Shown here piece by piece: positions 1-10,009 of a stretch of DNA of 64,000 bases. The translations under genes and the position numbers were made by a program. The DNA is from Collinsella sp. AM33-4BH (GTDB lineage Bacteria; Actinomycetota; Coriobacteriia; Coriobacteriales; Coriobacteriaceae). The DNA lies in contig NZ_QSIN01000009.1 of NCBI RefSeq assembly GCF_003469205.1, forward strand, positions 1-64,000. The letters run 5' to 3'. A model generated the notes under the pieces. It was not told the DNA's origin, searched no databases, and saw only the letters and a program-made list of their open reading frames with translations. Position 1 is the stretch's first letter. Each line of letters begins with the position of its first letter.

Positions 1-118
1 GCGCCGGGGGCGGGAATCTGGGCGTACACATTTCCTACACATATTAAAACCCTGCTTACGTTTGCCAGCCGTTCTCTACCGCTCACCGAGGGCCTCTTTA
101 TAGTGAAGCGTCATATGG

Positions 119-1519
119 CTAAAGCTGATAGGCTCCCTTAGCCAAGGCACAGCCGGCATCGAGCAACTCATCGCGCTCCTCCACCGAGAACCCCTCGGCG
201 TATACGCGAACCACCGGTTCGGTCCCGCTGGGGCGGATCAGCAGCCAGGTGTCATCTTCGAATGCCAAACGTAAACCATCCATATGGCTTACAGCCTGCG
301 GCGCCTTGCCGCAAATCGATTTAGGATTCATGCCCGGCAGCAGGGTTCGTAACGTTTCGGCATCTTCGGCCTCAAGGCGCAAATCGCGTCGACCGTAACT
401 CGTCTTACCAAAACTGTCCTCGAGTTGGTCGACCAGAACGCCCAAAGGCGCGTTCGTCTTTGCCATAAGCTCGCACAGAATCAGACAGGCGAGGATTCCA
501 TCGCGCTCGGGCATATGCGCGGCGATGCCGATACCACCGGCTTCTTCGCCGCCTATGAGGACGCCGCCCTTCTTCATCTCCGCCGCTATATATTTGAAAC
601 CGACTGGTTTGACGGTCACGCGGCAGCCAAGCGCCTCGGCAATGCGACGCACGAGCGTCGAGCATGAAAGATTGACGACGACGCGCCCCTCCAAATTACG
701 AAATTGAACCAAGTCGCCCAAAACGAGCGCCATGATCTGATGCGGATGTATATATCTGCCGCGCTCGTCAACCGCGCCGATACGGTCGGCGTCGCCGTCG
801 GTCACCAGGCCAGCGCAAGCTCCGTCCTCGATAACCGTGCGCTCGCAAGCGTCCACCCAAGGCTCAACGGGGTCGGGGCAGATATCTTCTTGGTCAGACG
901 CCTGCCCGGCGTGAATCTCGTGCACCTCAACGCCAAGCTCGCGCAGCAAGTCGGCTAGATAGCCCTGGGCTGCGCCGCCCATGGGATCGACAACCACGCG
1001 CAGGTGCGCGGCGCGAATGGCTTCGGCATCGACAAATGATGCCACCGCCTGCATATAGTCAGGAATGATATCCGCGGTGCGATATTGCCCCTCGATCCCC
1101 ATTGGCTCGGGAGCCATGGTCTCTTCGAGCTCTTCTATGACATCCTGGTTGGCGGTCGAGCCGTCACCCATGCGAATCTTGAGGCACAGATAACCCTGCG
1201 GATGATGGGACCCCGTCACCATGAGCGCGCCGCACGCCTCACCGTCATAAGCCGCCGCCCACGTAAGGGCAGGGGTCGGGACAGGTCGCGAAGCGAGCAC
1301 GGCGTCTAGCCCGTGCGCTGCTAGCACACCCGCCGCAAGCTCAGCGAACTCGCGCGCCAGGGGCCGGGTGTCGAACCCAACATATACCGTTTTGCCCGGA
1401 TTGGTCTTTTGCCACAACTCGCCGGCGGCATCGGCGATACGGGCAACGTTATCGGCAGTGAAGTCCTCATCGACGCGAGCGCGCCAACCGTCAGTTCCAA
1501 AATGAATTATCGCGCACAC
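119..1519 (-). CDS. Phosphohexomutase (phosphoglucomutase/phosphomannomutase family)
   Basis: Interconverts hexose 1- and 6-phosphates through a phosphoserine enzyme in the cytoplasm. All four family landmarks are visible: the N-terminal FGTDGWRA segment, the active-site serine loop VTGSHHPQG, the metal-binding loop TDGDADRIG and the sugar loop GGEEAGGIG, followed near the C terminus by the phosphate-binding RPSGTEPVVRVY. I place the start at a GTG (VCAIIHFGTDGW) because GAGGTG lies about 7 nt upstream; longer in-frame starts add unconserved sequence. The product is about 466 residues, normal for the bacterial/archaeal short form. Whether glucose or mannose phosphate is preferred cannot be read from sequence. 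Its stop is TAG at the left edge and it appears monocistronic. Confidence 0.88.
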   Translation of the reverse strand: MCAIIHFGTDGWRARVDEDFTADNVARIADAAGELWQKTNPGKTVYVGFDTRPLAREFAELAAGVLAAHGLDAVLASRPVPTPALTWAAAYDGEACGALMVTGSHHPQGYLCLKIRMGDGSTANQDVIEELEETMAPEPMGIEGQYRTADIIPDYMQAVASFVDAEAIRAAHLRVVVDPMGGAAQGYLADLLRELGVEVHEIHAGQASDQEDICPDPVEPWVDACERTVIEDGACAGLVTDGDADRIGAVDERGRYIHPHQIMALVLGDLVQFRNLEGRVVVNLSCSTLVRRIAEALGCRVTVKPVGFKYIAAEMKKGGVLIGGEEAGGIGIAAHMPERDGILACLILCELMAKTNAPLGVLVDQLEDSFGKTSYGRRDLRLEAEDAETLRTLLPGMNPKSICGKAPQAVSHMDGLRLAFEDDTWLLIRPSGTEPVVRVYAEGFSVEERDELLDAGCALAKGAYQL

Positions 1520-1643
1520 GCGCAGACACCTCACAGTGTTTGGATCATGGTACGCATGCGGTATACCCGCAACATGCACTCGGCAACCTGCCGGCACCAG
1601 CATTCACCATTTGGGCAAATGCTGCCAAGAACATGCAAGCAAT

Positions 1644-1672
1644 AAAAAAACCGCCCCGTATGGAGCGGTTTT
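1644..1672 (-). terminator. Intrinsic terminator downstream of the methyltransferase gene
   Basis: A hairpin AAAACCGC ... GCGGTTTT with a short loop is followed on the minus strand by a run of T. It lies just after the stop of the homocysteine methyltransferase gene and before the phosphohexomutase gene, separating the two transcription units. Confidence 0.75.
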
Positions 1673-1677
1673 GCCCT

Positions 1678-2571
1678 TTATATATCGAGCGCCTCGGCCA
1701 TCGCCGCCGTAGTGATTGCCGTGGTTCCACAGCAACTGCCCACCATTGCGGCACCGGCATGTCTCCATTCGATGCATGCGCGCGCGAAAGCTTCGGGGTT
1801 CTCGTGCCATACGGGGCCATCCTGAGTCTGGACCGGATCGCCTACGTTGGGACGCACCATGACGGGAGTAGTCGCCGATGCAACCATCCTGGGCACCGCC
1901 GCGTTCGCGGCCGCAAGCGAACAGCAATTGACACCAACCGAGTTAGCGCCGTGTTTTTCGGCGTACAAAACGGCTGCCTCGATGTTGAGGCCATCGCCTA
2001 GCAGGTCGCCTTTATCGTCAACGACAAAACTCACCAGAACAGGCATGCCGTCGGCGGCATCTCGAGCGCCGGCAAGCATGGGCTGCAAATTACGGATAGA
2101 CGTCACCGTCTCGATCAGCAGACCGTCAACGCCAGCATTGAGCAAGGCGTGCGCCTGTTCGCGCGCAATGCCTCGGATTTCACGATACTCGGCAGAGTCC
2201 TCGGCAAACCACTCAATACCGATCGGGCCCATCGAGCCCAGCAGCAGCTGAGGGTGCGCCTGGCGGGCATCGTCGACGGCCCCGCGATTGACCTCCGCCA
2301 CGGACGGCGAAATCTGGTCGTGCTTGAGGGCATAGCTCGATGCCTGAAAGGTGTTGGTAATGAGCACCTGCGCGCCGGCGGCGACATACAAGCGATGGAT
2401 GCGAGAAACGGTCTGCGGCTCTGCCAGATTCCAAAACGCCGGTGGAATGTCGGCGGCATCGTACTCACTCAACAAGACACTGCCCATGGGGCCCTGCGCC
2501 AACAAGGTCTCGCTCGACAAGCGGCGCGTAAGTTCCTCGGCACCAAAGCGGTTGTAATAACTCGTATCCAT
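1678..2571 (-). CDS. mmuM: Homocysteine S-methyltransferase family protein
   Basis: Predicted to transfer a methyl group, probably from S-methylmethionine or S-adenosylmethionine, to homocysteine, giving methionine. The 297-residue protein is a single zinc-dependent homocysteine methyltransferase barrel: the zinc cysteines appear as NCC mid-protein and as GSCCGT near residues 278-282, and the N terminus has the typical GPMGSVL loop. There is no cobalamin or folate domain, so it is not MetH. It starts 10 nt after the stop of the DtxR-like regulator gene, suggesting co-transcription with that regulator. The donor substrate is inferred from the family only. Confidence 0.85.
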   Translation of the reverse strand: MDTSYYNRFGAEELTRRLSSETLLAQGPMGSVLLSEYDAADIPPAFWNLAEPQTVSRIHRLYVAAGAQVLITNTFQASSYALKHDQISPSVAEVNRGAVDDARQAHPQLLLGSMGPIGIEWFAEDSAEYREIRGIAREQAHALLNAGVDGLLIETVTSIRNLQPMLAGARDAADGMPVLVSFVVDDKGDLLGDGLNIEAAVLYAEKHGANSVGVNCCSLAAANAAVPRMVASATTPVMVRPNVGDPVQTQDGPVWHENPEAFARACIEWRHAGAAMVGSCCGTTAITTAAMAEALDI

Positions 2572-2581
2572 ATATATCCCG

Positions 2582-3004
2582 CTATTCCTCGACGCTGATT
2601 CCCTGCTTTTCGAGATAGGCGAGCCAGCGGTTCATCGTGTCCTCGGATAGCGCATGCTCCATCATGCAGGCCTCGGAATCGGCTCGCTCAAATTCGACGC
2701 CGAGCTCCTGAACCAAAAACGTGCGGATGAGGCGATGACGGTACCAGATAGCCGTGCCAACCTCGCGGCCGCGATCGGTCAGAATTACCTTGCCGTAGTG
2801 CGATTGCTCGACAAGCTCGGATGCCTTGAGCGCCGAAACCGCTTTATTGACCGATGCCTTGGAGACGCCAAGGCGCTGCGCGATGTCGACCGATCGCACG
2901 CCGTTGGTTTCCCCCTCTTCGCTTTCAATGCGAACCATGCACTCCAAGTAGTCTTCGTTCGCCACCGTCAGATGTAGTTCGCGCGAGCTATTTGTCGTAT
3001 CCAT
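2582..3004 (-). CDS. DtxR/MntR-family metal-dependent repressor
   Basis: A cytoplasmic DNA-binding regulator expected to sense Fe2+ or Mn2+. Residues 36-80 form the winged helix-turn-helix (SVDIAQRLGVSKASVNKAV); the dimerisation/metal domain follows, with candidate ligands Asp18, Glu21, His90, Cys113, Glu116 and His117. The protein is 140 residues and lacks the SH3-like third domain, so it is MntR-sized, yet the ligand position that is Glu in MntR is Cys here, as in DtxR/IdeR. I start at the second ATG because AAGGGA is well spaced for it. It is divergent from pepT, and an 18-bp perfect palindrome sits between them, a good candidate operator. Confidence 0.85.
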   Translation of the reverse strand: MDTTNSSRELHLTVANEDYLECMVRIESEEGETNGVRSVDIAQRLGVSKASVNKAVSALKASELVEQSHYGKVILTDRGREVGTAIWYRHRLIRTFLVQELGVEFERADSEACMMEHALSEDTMNRWLAYLEKQGISVEE

Positions 3005-3035
3005 GATCTTCCGTCCCTTCTGCATTCAATGGCTG

Positions 3036-3076
3036 ATTCTACCCCATCCAAGCGTCGTGGTATGCCGTGGCATACC
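3036..3076 (-). promoter_or_regulatory. Candidate promoter with overlapping palindromic operator
   Basis: The palindrome GGTATGCC-gt-GGCATACC (3059-3076) is perfect over 8-bp arms. On the minus strand a TAGAAT -10 lies at 3036-3041, so with a 17-bp spacer the -35 position falls exactly on the palindrome. A repressor bound there would block its own gene and possibly the divergent pepT promoter. Assignment to the adjacent DtxR-like protein is inference. Confidence 0.5.
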
Positions 3077-3124
3077 GTGCTAGAGTTCTTGTTGCACACG
3101 ACGACCAAGATTGGAGCGGTCTTT

Positions 3125-4372
3125 ATGGAAAACACCACCACGAGCCCCGATGTCCTCGAGCGCTTTTTGCGCTACGTCCAGATCAACACGCAGTCCGAGG
3201 ATGCAAACTGCGACCAGGTACCCTCGAGCGCCGTTCAGTTTGACCTTGCCAACGTGCTGGCTGAAGAGCTGCGCGAGCTTGGTGCGGAAGATGCCCACGT
3301 GACCGAGCACGCCTATGTCTGCGCGCATATCCCCGCAAGTGCGGGCGCTGAGGACAAGCCAGCCCTGGGCCTGATCGCCCATCTCGACACCACCGAAGTT
3401 GCACCGGGCGCCGGCGTGAAGCCGCACATCGTACACTACGAAGGCGGCGACCTGGTCTGCGGCACGGTTGACGGTAAGCCCGTTGCCATGAGTACCGCCA
3501 AGCTTCCCGCCCTGAACGACCTTGCGGGTGAGGACTTGGTCTGCAGCGACGGCACCACGCTGCTGGGCGCAGACGACAAGGCAGGCGTCGCCGAGATCAT
3601 GTCGCTTGTCGCGCGTATCGCTCAAGACCCTTCCCTGCCCCATCCCGCACTCGGCATTTGCTTCTGCCCTGACGAGGAGATCGGCCACGGAGCCGAGCTG
3701 TTGGATATCGATACCTTTGGCTGCAAGTACGCCTACACGGTCGACGGTGGCCCCATCGGCGAGCTGGAGTGGGAGTGCTTTAACGCCGCCGAGGCGACCG
3801 TCCGCTTTGAGGGCCAGTCCATCCACCCGGGCGACGCCAAAGGCCGTATGGTCAACGCAGGCAATCTGTTCTGCGACTTCAACGCGTTGCTCCCCTACGT
3901 GCAGCGCCCGGAGTATACGGAAGGTTACGAGGGCTTTTATCACCTTGAGGGTGTATCTGCGACCGTCGATCACGCCACAGCGCGCTATATCGTCCGCGAC
4001 CATGACGCCGCCAAGTTCCAGCAGAAACTCGACCTTATTGATGCCGCCGCCTCGATGCTTAACCAGCGTCTGGGTGAGGAGCGCGTGACGGTCGAGATTA
4101 AGCAGCAGTATCGAAATATGGCCGAGATCGTTCGTGACTATCCCGAGCTTATTGATGTTGCCAAGAAAGCCTACCTTGTCTGCGGCGTTGAGCCCCAAGT
4201 GCTGCCGATTCGCGGCGGCACCGACGGCGCTCAGCTGTCGTTCCGCGGTCTGCCCTGCCCCAACCTTTCCACCGGCGGCTATTGCTACCACGGCGTCAAC
4301 GAGTTCGTCCCGGTCAGTTCGCTCGTCAAGATGACCGACGTGCTCCAGGAGCTCGTCGCCCGCTTTGCATAA
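3125..4372 (+). CDS. pepT: Peptidase T (tripeptide aminopeptidase)
   Basis: A cytosolic di-zinc aminopeptidase of family M20B that removes the N-terminal residue from tripeptides. Visible landmarks are the HLDTTE metal motif, the second metal/catalytic region GADDKAGVAEIM, DEEIGHGAE carrying the catalytic acid, the VDGG lid region and the C-terminal CYHGVNEFVP with the last metal histidine. From the chosen ATG (GGAG 8 nt upstream) the protein is 415 residues, the usual length. A longer in-frame opening exists but its extra 32 residues cross the divergent promoter. It is transcribed alone, ending in a strong terminator. Confidence 0.93.
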   Translation: MENTTTSPDVLERFLRYVQINTQSEDANCDQVPSSAVQFDLANVLAEELRELGAEDAHVTEHAYVCAHIPASAGAEDKPALGLIAHLDTTEVAPGAGVKPHIVHYEGGDLVCGTVDGKPVAMSTAKLPALNDLAGEDLVCSDGTTLLGADDKAGVAEIMSLVARIAQDPSLPHPALGICFCPDEEIGHGAELLDIDTFGCKYAYTVDGGPIGELEWECFNAAEATVRFEGQSIHPGDAKGRMVNAGNLFCDFNALLPYVQRPEYTEGYEGFYHLEGVSATVDHATARYIVRDHDAAKFQQKLDLIDAAASMLNQRLGEERVTVEIKQQYRNMAEIVRDYPELIDVAKKAYLVCGVEPQVLPIRGGTDGAQLSFRGLPCPNLSTGGYCYHGVNEFVPVSSLVKMTDVLQELVARFA

Positions 4373-4396
4373 GGAACTCGAACAATCTAGGTAAGC

Positions 4397-4436
4397 AAAA
4401 CCGCCCCGTCCTCAAAACTGAGAACGGGGCGGTTTT
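4397..4436 (+). terminator. Intrinsic terminator of pepT
   Basis: A GC-rich stem, AAAACCGCCCCGT ... ACGGGGCGGTTTTT, with a short loop and a trailing T run, begins about 25 nt after the pepT stop codon. It may work in both directions because A and T runs flank both arms. Confidence 0.9.
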
Positions 4437-4478
4437 TGGTGCAAGGGGAGTAGTCAGCACCGCATGTTGAGCCAACGT

Positions 4479-4625
4479 CAGCGAGCGACGTCCAAGGCGA
4501 ACAAGTTGGCATGAAAAAGGCAGGGCATTGACCTTCTGGTCATGCCCTGCCTTTTGAATGACAAATTGTCGCCTTGGGCGGCGCGCAGCGTCGAGCCGTT
4601 ACGGCGTTTGGTAAAACGCCGTAAC
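4479..4625 (-). repeat. Structured 3'-UTR element, copy 1 (after the LCP gene)
   Basis: Read on the minus strand, the element begins immediately after the LCP stop codon. It has a 12-bp hairpin (GTTACGGCGTTT, loop TACC, AAACGCCGTAAC), then a linker, then an outer stem (CCAAGGCG pairing with CGCCTTGG) enclosing a terminator-like hairpin, AAAAGGCAGGGCAT ... ATGCCCTGCC plus T run. The same architecture occurs at 20020-20165 and, partly, at 25977-26095, with compensatory changes in the stems. It may simply be an elaborate terminator, but the conserved 5' hairpin and outer stem suggest more. Confidence 0.8.
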
Positions 4626-5861
4626 TTAGTAGTTAGCTTCGTAGCCGTTGCCGTCGCCGGTGGGCTCTTCGTAGTAGTCCGAATCGCTCGAATCGCTTGA
4701 GTCATCGGAATCGTCAGAGCTGACCGATGAGGTTGCGGTACCGTTCGCGTAATCGTCAGACGTGTTGTTGTTCAGGTCGCCGATCGTAGAGCTGGAACCG
4801 TCGGAAAGGCCCATGGTGTTGGGACCCTTGGGATCCTTGCCAGCATCGACGCGCTCCATCATTTCCTTGAGCTCGTCCTCGTAGACAAAGACGTAGCTCA
4901 CACCGTCGATCATGGTGCTGTCGTCGGCGTACGAGGGCAGGTTGGCCGAGTAGATACCGTCGACATCCATACCGCGCATGGCGTTGACCGTAGCCACGAT
5001 ATCCTGAACGCTCATATCGGTTACGAGCATATCGGACAGCGAATTAACCAGGCCAAAAATCATCGTGGCATCGAAGTTATTGAGAATCTGGTTGGCAAGG
5101 GCGCCAAGCACCTGACGCTGGTGGCGCATGCGCGTGTAATCGCCGTCGGCATAGGTGTAGCGGCAGCGGGCATAGGTAAGGGCGGTGGCACCGTCCATAT
5201 GCTGCTGGCCAGCGGTAATCTTAATATCCAGGTGCTCGGGGTCGTCAACATCATCGGTTGCGTTAATGTCGATACCGCCAACCGAATCAATCAGCGCCTG
5301 CATACCGTCGAAGCTGACCTCGGCATAGTGGGAAATCTGAACACCGCACAGCTCGTTGACCGCCTCGACCATGGCCTCGGCGCCGCCAACGGTATGACAG
5401 GCGTTGATCTTCATGGTCTCGCCCTTGTACTCGACCTTGGTGTCGCGCGGAACGGAAATGAGCGTCGCCTGCTTTTGCGTGGGGTCGATGCGTGCCAGGA
5501 TAATCGAGTCGGCACGATACGTATCCTCGCCCGGACGGCCGTCGGTGCCAAGAAGCAGCACGTAGAACGGATCCTTTGCCTCATCGGTGTCAACCAGAAC
5601 CCGACGCAGATTGTCGGTAATGACATTAGAATCGCCGAGCTTGCCCATAATGGTGGCAAACCACAGGCCGGCAGCGGTAGTGGCACTCAGCAGCACGCCA
5701 AGCACGACAATGAGCGCGACGTGACGAATCGTGTGGCTACGACGACGTTGACGAGCGCGCTCGGAATAGCGAGCCACGTTATCGCGACTGTAGATCTTGG
5801 CCTGCGCACCAGTTGAGGGTCTTCGGGCGGTGGTATCCGCGAGGGGCTTTTTATTAAACAT
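4626..5861 (-). CDS. LytR-CpsA-Psr (LCP) family cell-wall glycopolymer ligase
   Basis: Predicted to attach undecaprenyl-phosphate-linked glycopolymers to peptidoglycan at the outer face of the membrane. The protein has a basic cytoplasmic N terminus (residues 1-45), one membrane segment (about 48-70, HVALIVVLGVLLSATTAAGL) and an extracellular LCP domain with LLLGTDGR, DSIILARID and VPRDTKV, and the arginine-rich LTYARCRYTYADGDYTRMRH. The C terminus is a low-complexity Ser/Asp tail ending in a Gly-rich segment. An ATG with ACAGG upstream was chosen over a TTG two codons earlier. It lies 12 nt downstream of murA, consistent with an envelope-synthesis operon. Confidence 0.88.
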   Translation of the reverse strand: MFNKKPLADTTARRPSTGAQAKIYSRDNVARYSERARQRRRSHTIRHVALIVVLGVLLSATTAAGLWFATIMGKLGDSNVITDNLRRVLVDTDEAKDPFYVLLLGTDGRPGEDTYRADSIILARIDPTQKQATLISVPRDTKVEYKGETMKINACHTVGGAEAMVEAVNELCGVQISHYAEVSFDGMQALIDSVGGIDINATDDVDDPEHLDIKITAGQQHMDGATALTYARCRYTYADGDYTRMRHQRQVLGALANQILNNFDATMIFGLVNSLSDMLVTDMSVQDIVATVNAMRGMDVDGIYSANLPSYADDSTMIDGVSYVFVYEDELKEMMERVDAGKDPKGPNTMGLSDGSSSTIGDLNNNTSDDYANGTATSSVSSDDSDDSSDSSDSDYYEEPTGDGNGYEANY

Positions 5862-5873
5862 AGGCAACCTGTA

Positions 5874-7157
5874 TTAGTAGATGACGGGATCGGGGACGGT
5901 AGCATGCTCGACATGCGCGCCGAGCGCCTGCAGCTTTTCGACAAACTGCTCGTAGCCGCGCTTGATGTGATGGATAGCCGAAACCTCGGTCGTCCCGTCG
6001 GCGATCAAGCCCGCTACGACGAGGGCCGCGCCGCCACGAAGGTCGGGCGAGGTGACCTGTGCGCCTGAGAACCCCTTAACACCGTGAATCATGGCGTGAT
6101 GGCTCTCAATGCGAATATCGGCGCCCATACGCACGAGCTCGGAGGCGAACATAAAGCGGTTCTCGAAGATGTTCTCGGTAATCACGGAACTTCCGTCGGC
6201 AAGGGCCGAAAGCACCATGATCTGCGCCTGCATGTCGGTCGGGAAACCCGGGAACGGAAGCGTCTGGATATCGACCGGCTTGATGCGCTCGACGCGATTG
6301 ACGTGGACACCGTTCTCGATACGCTCACACTCGATGCCCATAAGTTCCATCTTTTTGAGCACCATGCCCAGGTGGATGGGGCAGAAGCCCGTAACATCGA
6401 CGCCGCGATCGTCGGCCATCAACGCACCGGCAACGATAAAGGTGCCGGCCTCGATGCGGTCGCCGACCACGCAATGGGTAACGGGATGCAGCTCCTCCAC
6501 GCCCTCGATGGTCACGACGGGCGTGCCCGCGCCGACGATCTTGGCACCCATCTCGTTGAGCATGTTGGCAAGGTCGACGATCTCGGGCTCGCGGGCAGCG
6601 TTGTCGATAACCGTGGTGCCCTGCGCGCGCACGGCAGCCATGATGAGGTTCTCGGTAGCGCCAACGCTCGCGAACTCGAGCGTGACCGTGGTGCCGCGCA
6701 GACCCTGGGGAGCACTGGCGTTGATGTAGCCGTGGGCGGTGTCGAACTCGACGCCCAGAGCCTCGAGACCCAAGATATGCATATCAATCTTGCGGGCACC
6801 CAAGTTGCAGCCGCCCGGCATGGCAATCTTGGCGCGATGGAAACGACCCAGCAGGGGTCCCATGACGGCGGTGGAAGCACGCATCTTGGCGACAAGCTCG
6901 TAGGGAGCCTCCCAGGAATCAACCTGGGAGGTATCGATTTCGAGCGTGTGCTCATCGAGAACTTCGATCGTGGCGCCCATGCCCTTGAGTACCTTGCCCA
7001 TAACGTGGACATCGGAAATATCGGGCACGTTCTGAAGCGTTGTCTTGCCCGGCGCCAGAAGCGTTGCAGCCATGAGTTTGAGTGCGGAATTCTTTGCACC
7101 CGAGACGGGCACGGAGCCTCCGATGGAGTGGCCACCCTCAACGCGGATAATATCCAA
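5874..7157 (-). CDS. murA: UDP-N-acetylglucosamine 1-carboxyvinyltransferase
   Basis: Catalyses the first committed step of peptidoglycan synthesis, transferring enolpyruvate from PEP to UDP-GlcNAc in the cytosol. The 427-residue protein covers the full EPSP-synthase-like double barrel. The N-terminal GAKNSALK loop is present and the catalytic cysteine is Cys117 in MPGGCNLGARKID, so the enzyme should be sensitive to fosfomycin-type inactivation. Translation starts at TTG with AGGG 6 nt upstream. The atp operon terminator ends only about 15 nt before this start, so murA depends on read-through or on a promoter I could not identify. Confidence 0.95.
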   Translation of the reverse strand: MDIIRVEGGHSIGGSVPVSGAKNSALKLMAATLLAPGKTTLQNVPDISDVHVMGKVLKGMGATIEVLDEHTLEIDTSQVDSWEAPYELVAKMRASTAVMGPLLGRFHRAKIAMPGGCNLGARKIDMHILGLEALGVEFDTAHGYINASAPQGLRGTTVTLEFASVGATENLIMAAVRAQGTTVIDNAAREPEIVDLANMLNEMGAKIVGAGTPVVTIEGVEELHPVTHCVVGDRIEAGTFIVAGALMADDRGVDVTGFCPIHLGMVLKKMELMGIECERIENGVHVNRVERIKPVDIQTLPFPGFPTDMQAQIMVLSALADGSSVITENIFENRFMFASELVRMGADIRIESHHAMIHGVKGFSGAQVTSPDLRGGAALVVAGLIADGTTEVSAIHHIKRGYEQFVEKLQALGAHVEHATVPDPVIY

Positions 7158-7170
7158 GGTCTACCCTTTC

Positions 7171-7209
7171 AAAAAGCATGCCCGGGGTGGCTGGGCCATC
7201 CCGGGCATG
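7171..7209 (-). terminator. Intrinsic terminator of the atp operon
   Basis: On the minus strand a long GC-rich hairpin, CATGCCCGGG ... CCCGGGCATG, is followed by CTTTTT. It sits between atpC and murA and should end most ATP synthase transcripts; it could also act as an attenuator for murA, whose ribosome binding site starts directly after the T run. Confidence 0.85.
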
Positions 7210-7245
7210 ATGTGTTCGCAAATGGTCGAACGCTAAAACGTTTGA

Positions 7246-7638
7246 CTATTGGGCAAGCTTGAGCTTACACCATGCGATTTCATTATAGAGGTAGGCGCGG
7301 CGTGCATCATCCTCCGACAAATTACCCAGCTTCTCTTCAAAACCTTGAATATCAGCTTTAACCTTGTCGGCGTCGACAGTCGCCAAATCGCAAGCGCGCT
7401 CGGCGAGGACGGTCACGACATCGTCCGCAACCTGGGCATAGCCGCCGGCCACGGCAAACGTGTGGTCGACAGTGCCCATGGCCTTATCGGAAACGCGAAC
7501 GTAACCGCGGTCGATCGTGCAGATTTCGCTGGAGTGAGCAGGTAAAACGCCAAACTCGCCATCCGTAGACGGAATCGACACAAACGCAGCGTCGCCCTCA
7601 TAGGCGCAGCTCACGGGGCACACGATGCGGATACGCAT
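7246..7638 (-). CDS. atpC: ATP synthase F1 epsilon subunit
   Basis: Central-stalk subunit that couples and regulates the F1 rotor. The 130-residue protein has the beta-sandwich N-terminal domain with the PAHSSEI(C) loop and GYVRV strand, then a two-helix C-terminal hairpin (about residues 86-130). Length is normal. It starts 3 nt after atpD ends and is the last atp gene before the terminator. Confidence 0.93.
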   Translation of the reverse strand: MRIRIVCPVSCAYEGDAAFVSIPSTDGEFGVLPAHSSEICTIDRGYVRVSDKAMGTVDHTFAVAGGYAQVADDVVTVLAERACDLATVDADKVKADIQGFEEKLGNLSEDDARRAYLYNEIAWCKLKLAQ

Positions 7639-7641
7639 AAC

Positions 7642-10004
<2,363 letters not shown>

Positions 10005-10009
10005 GGGGC

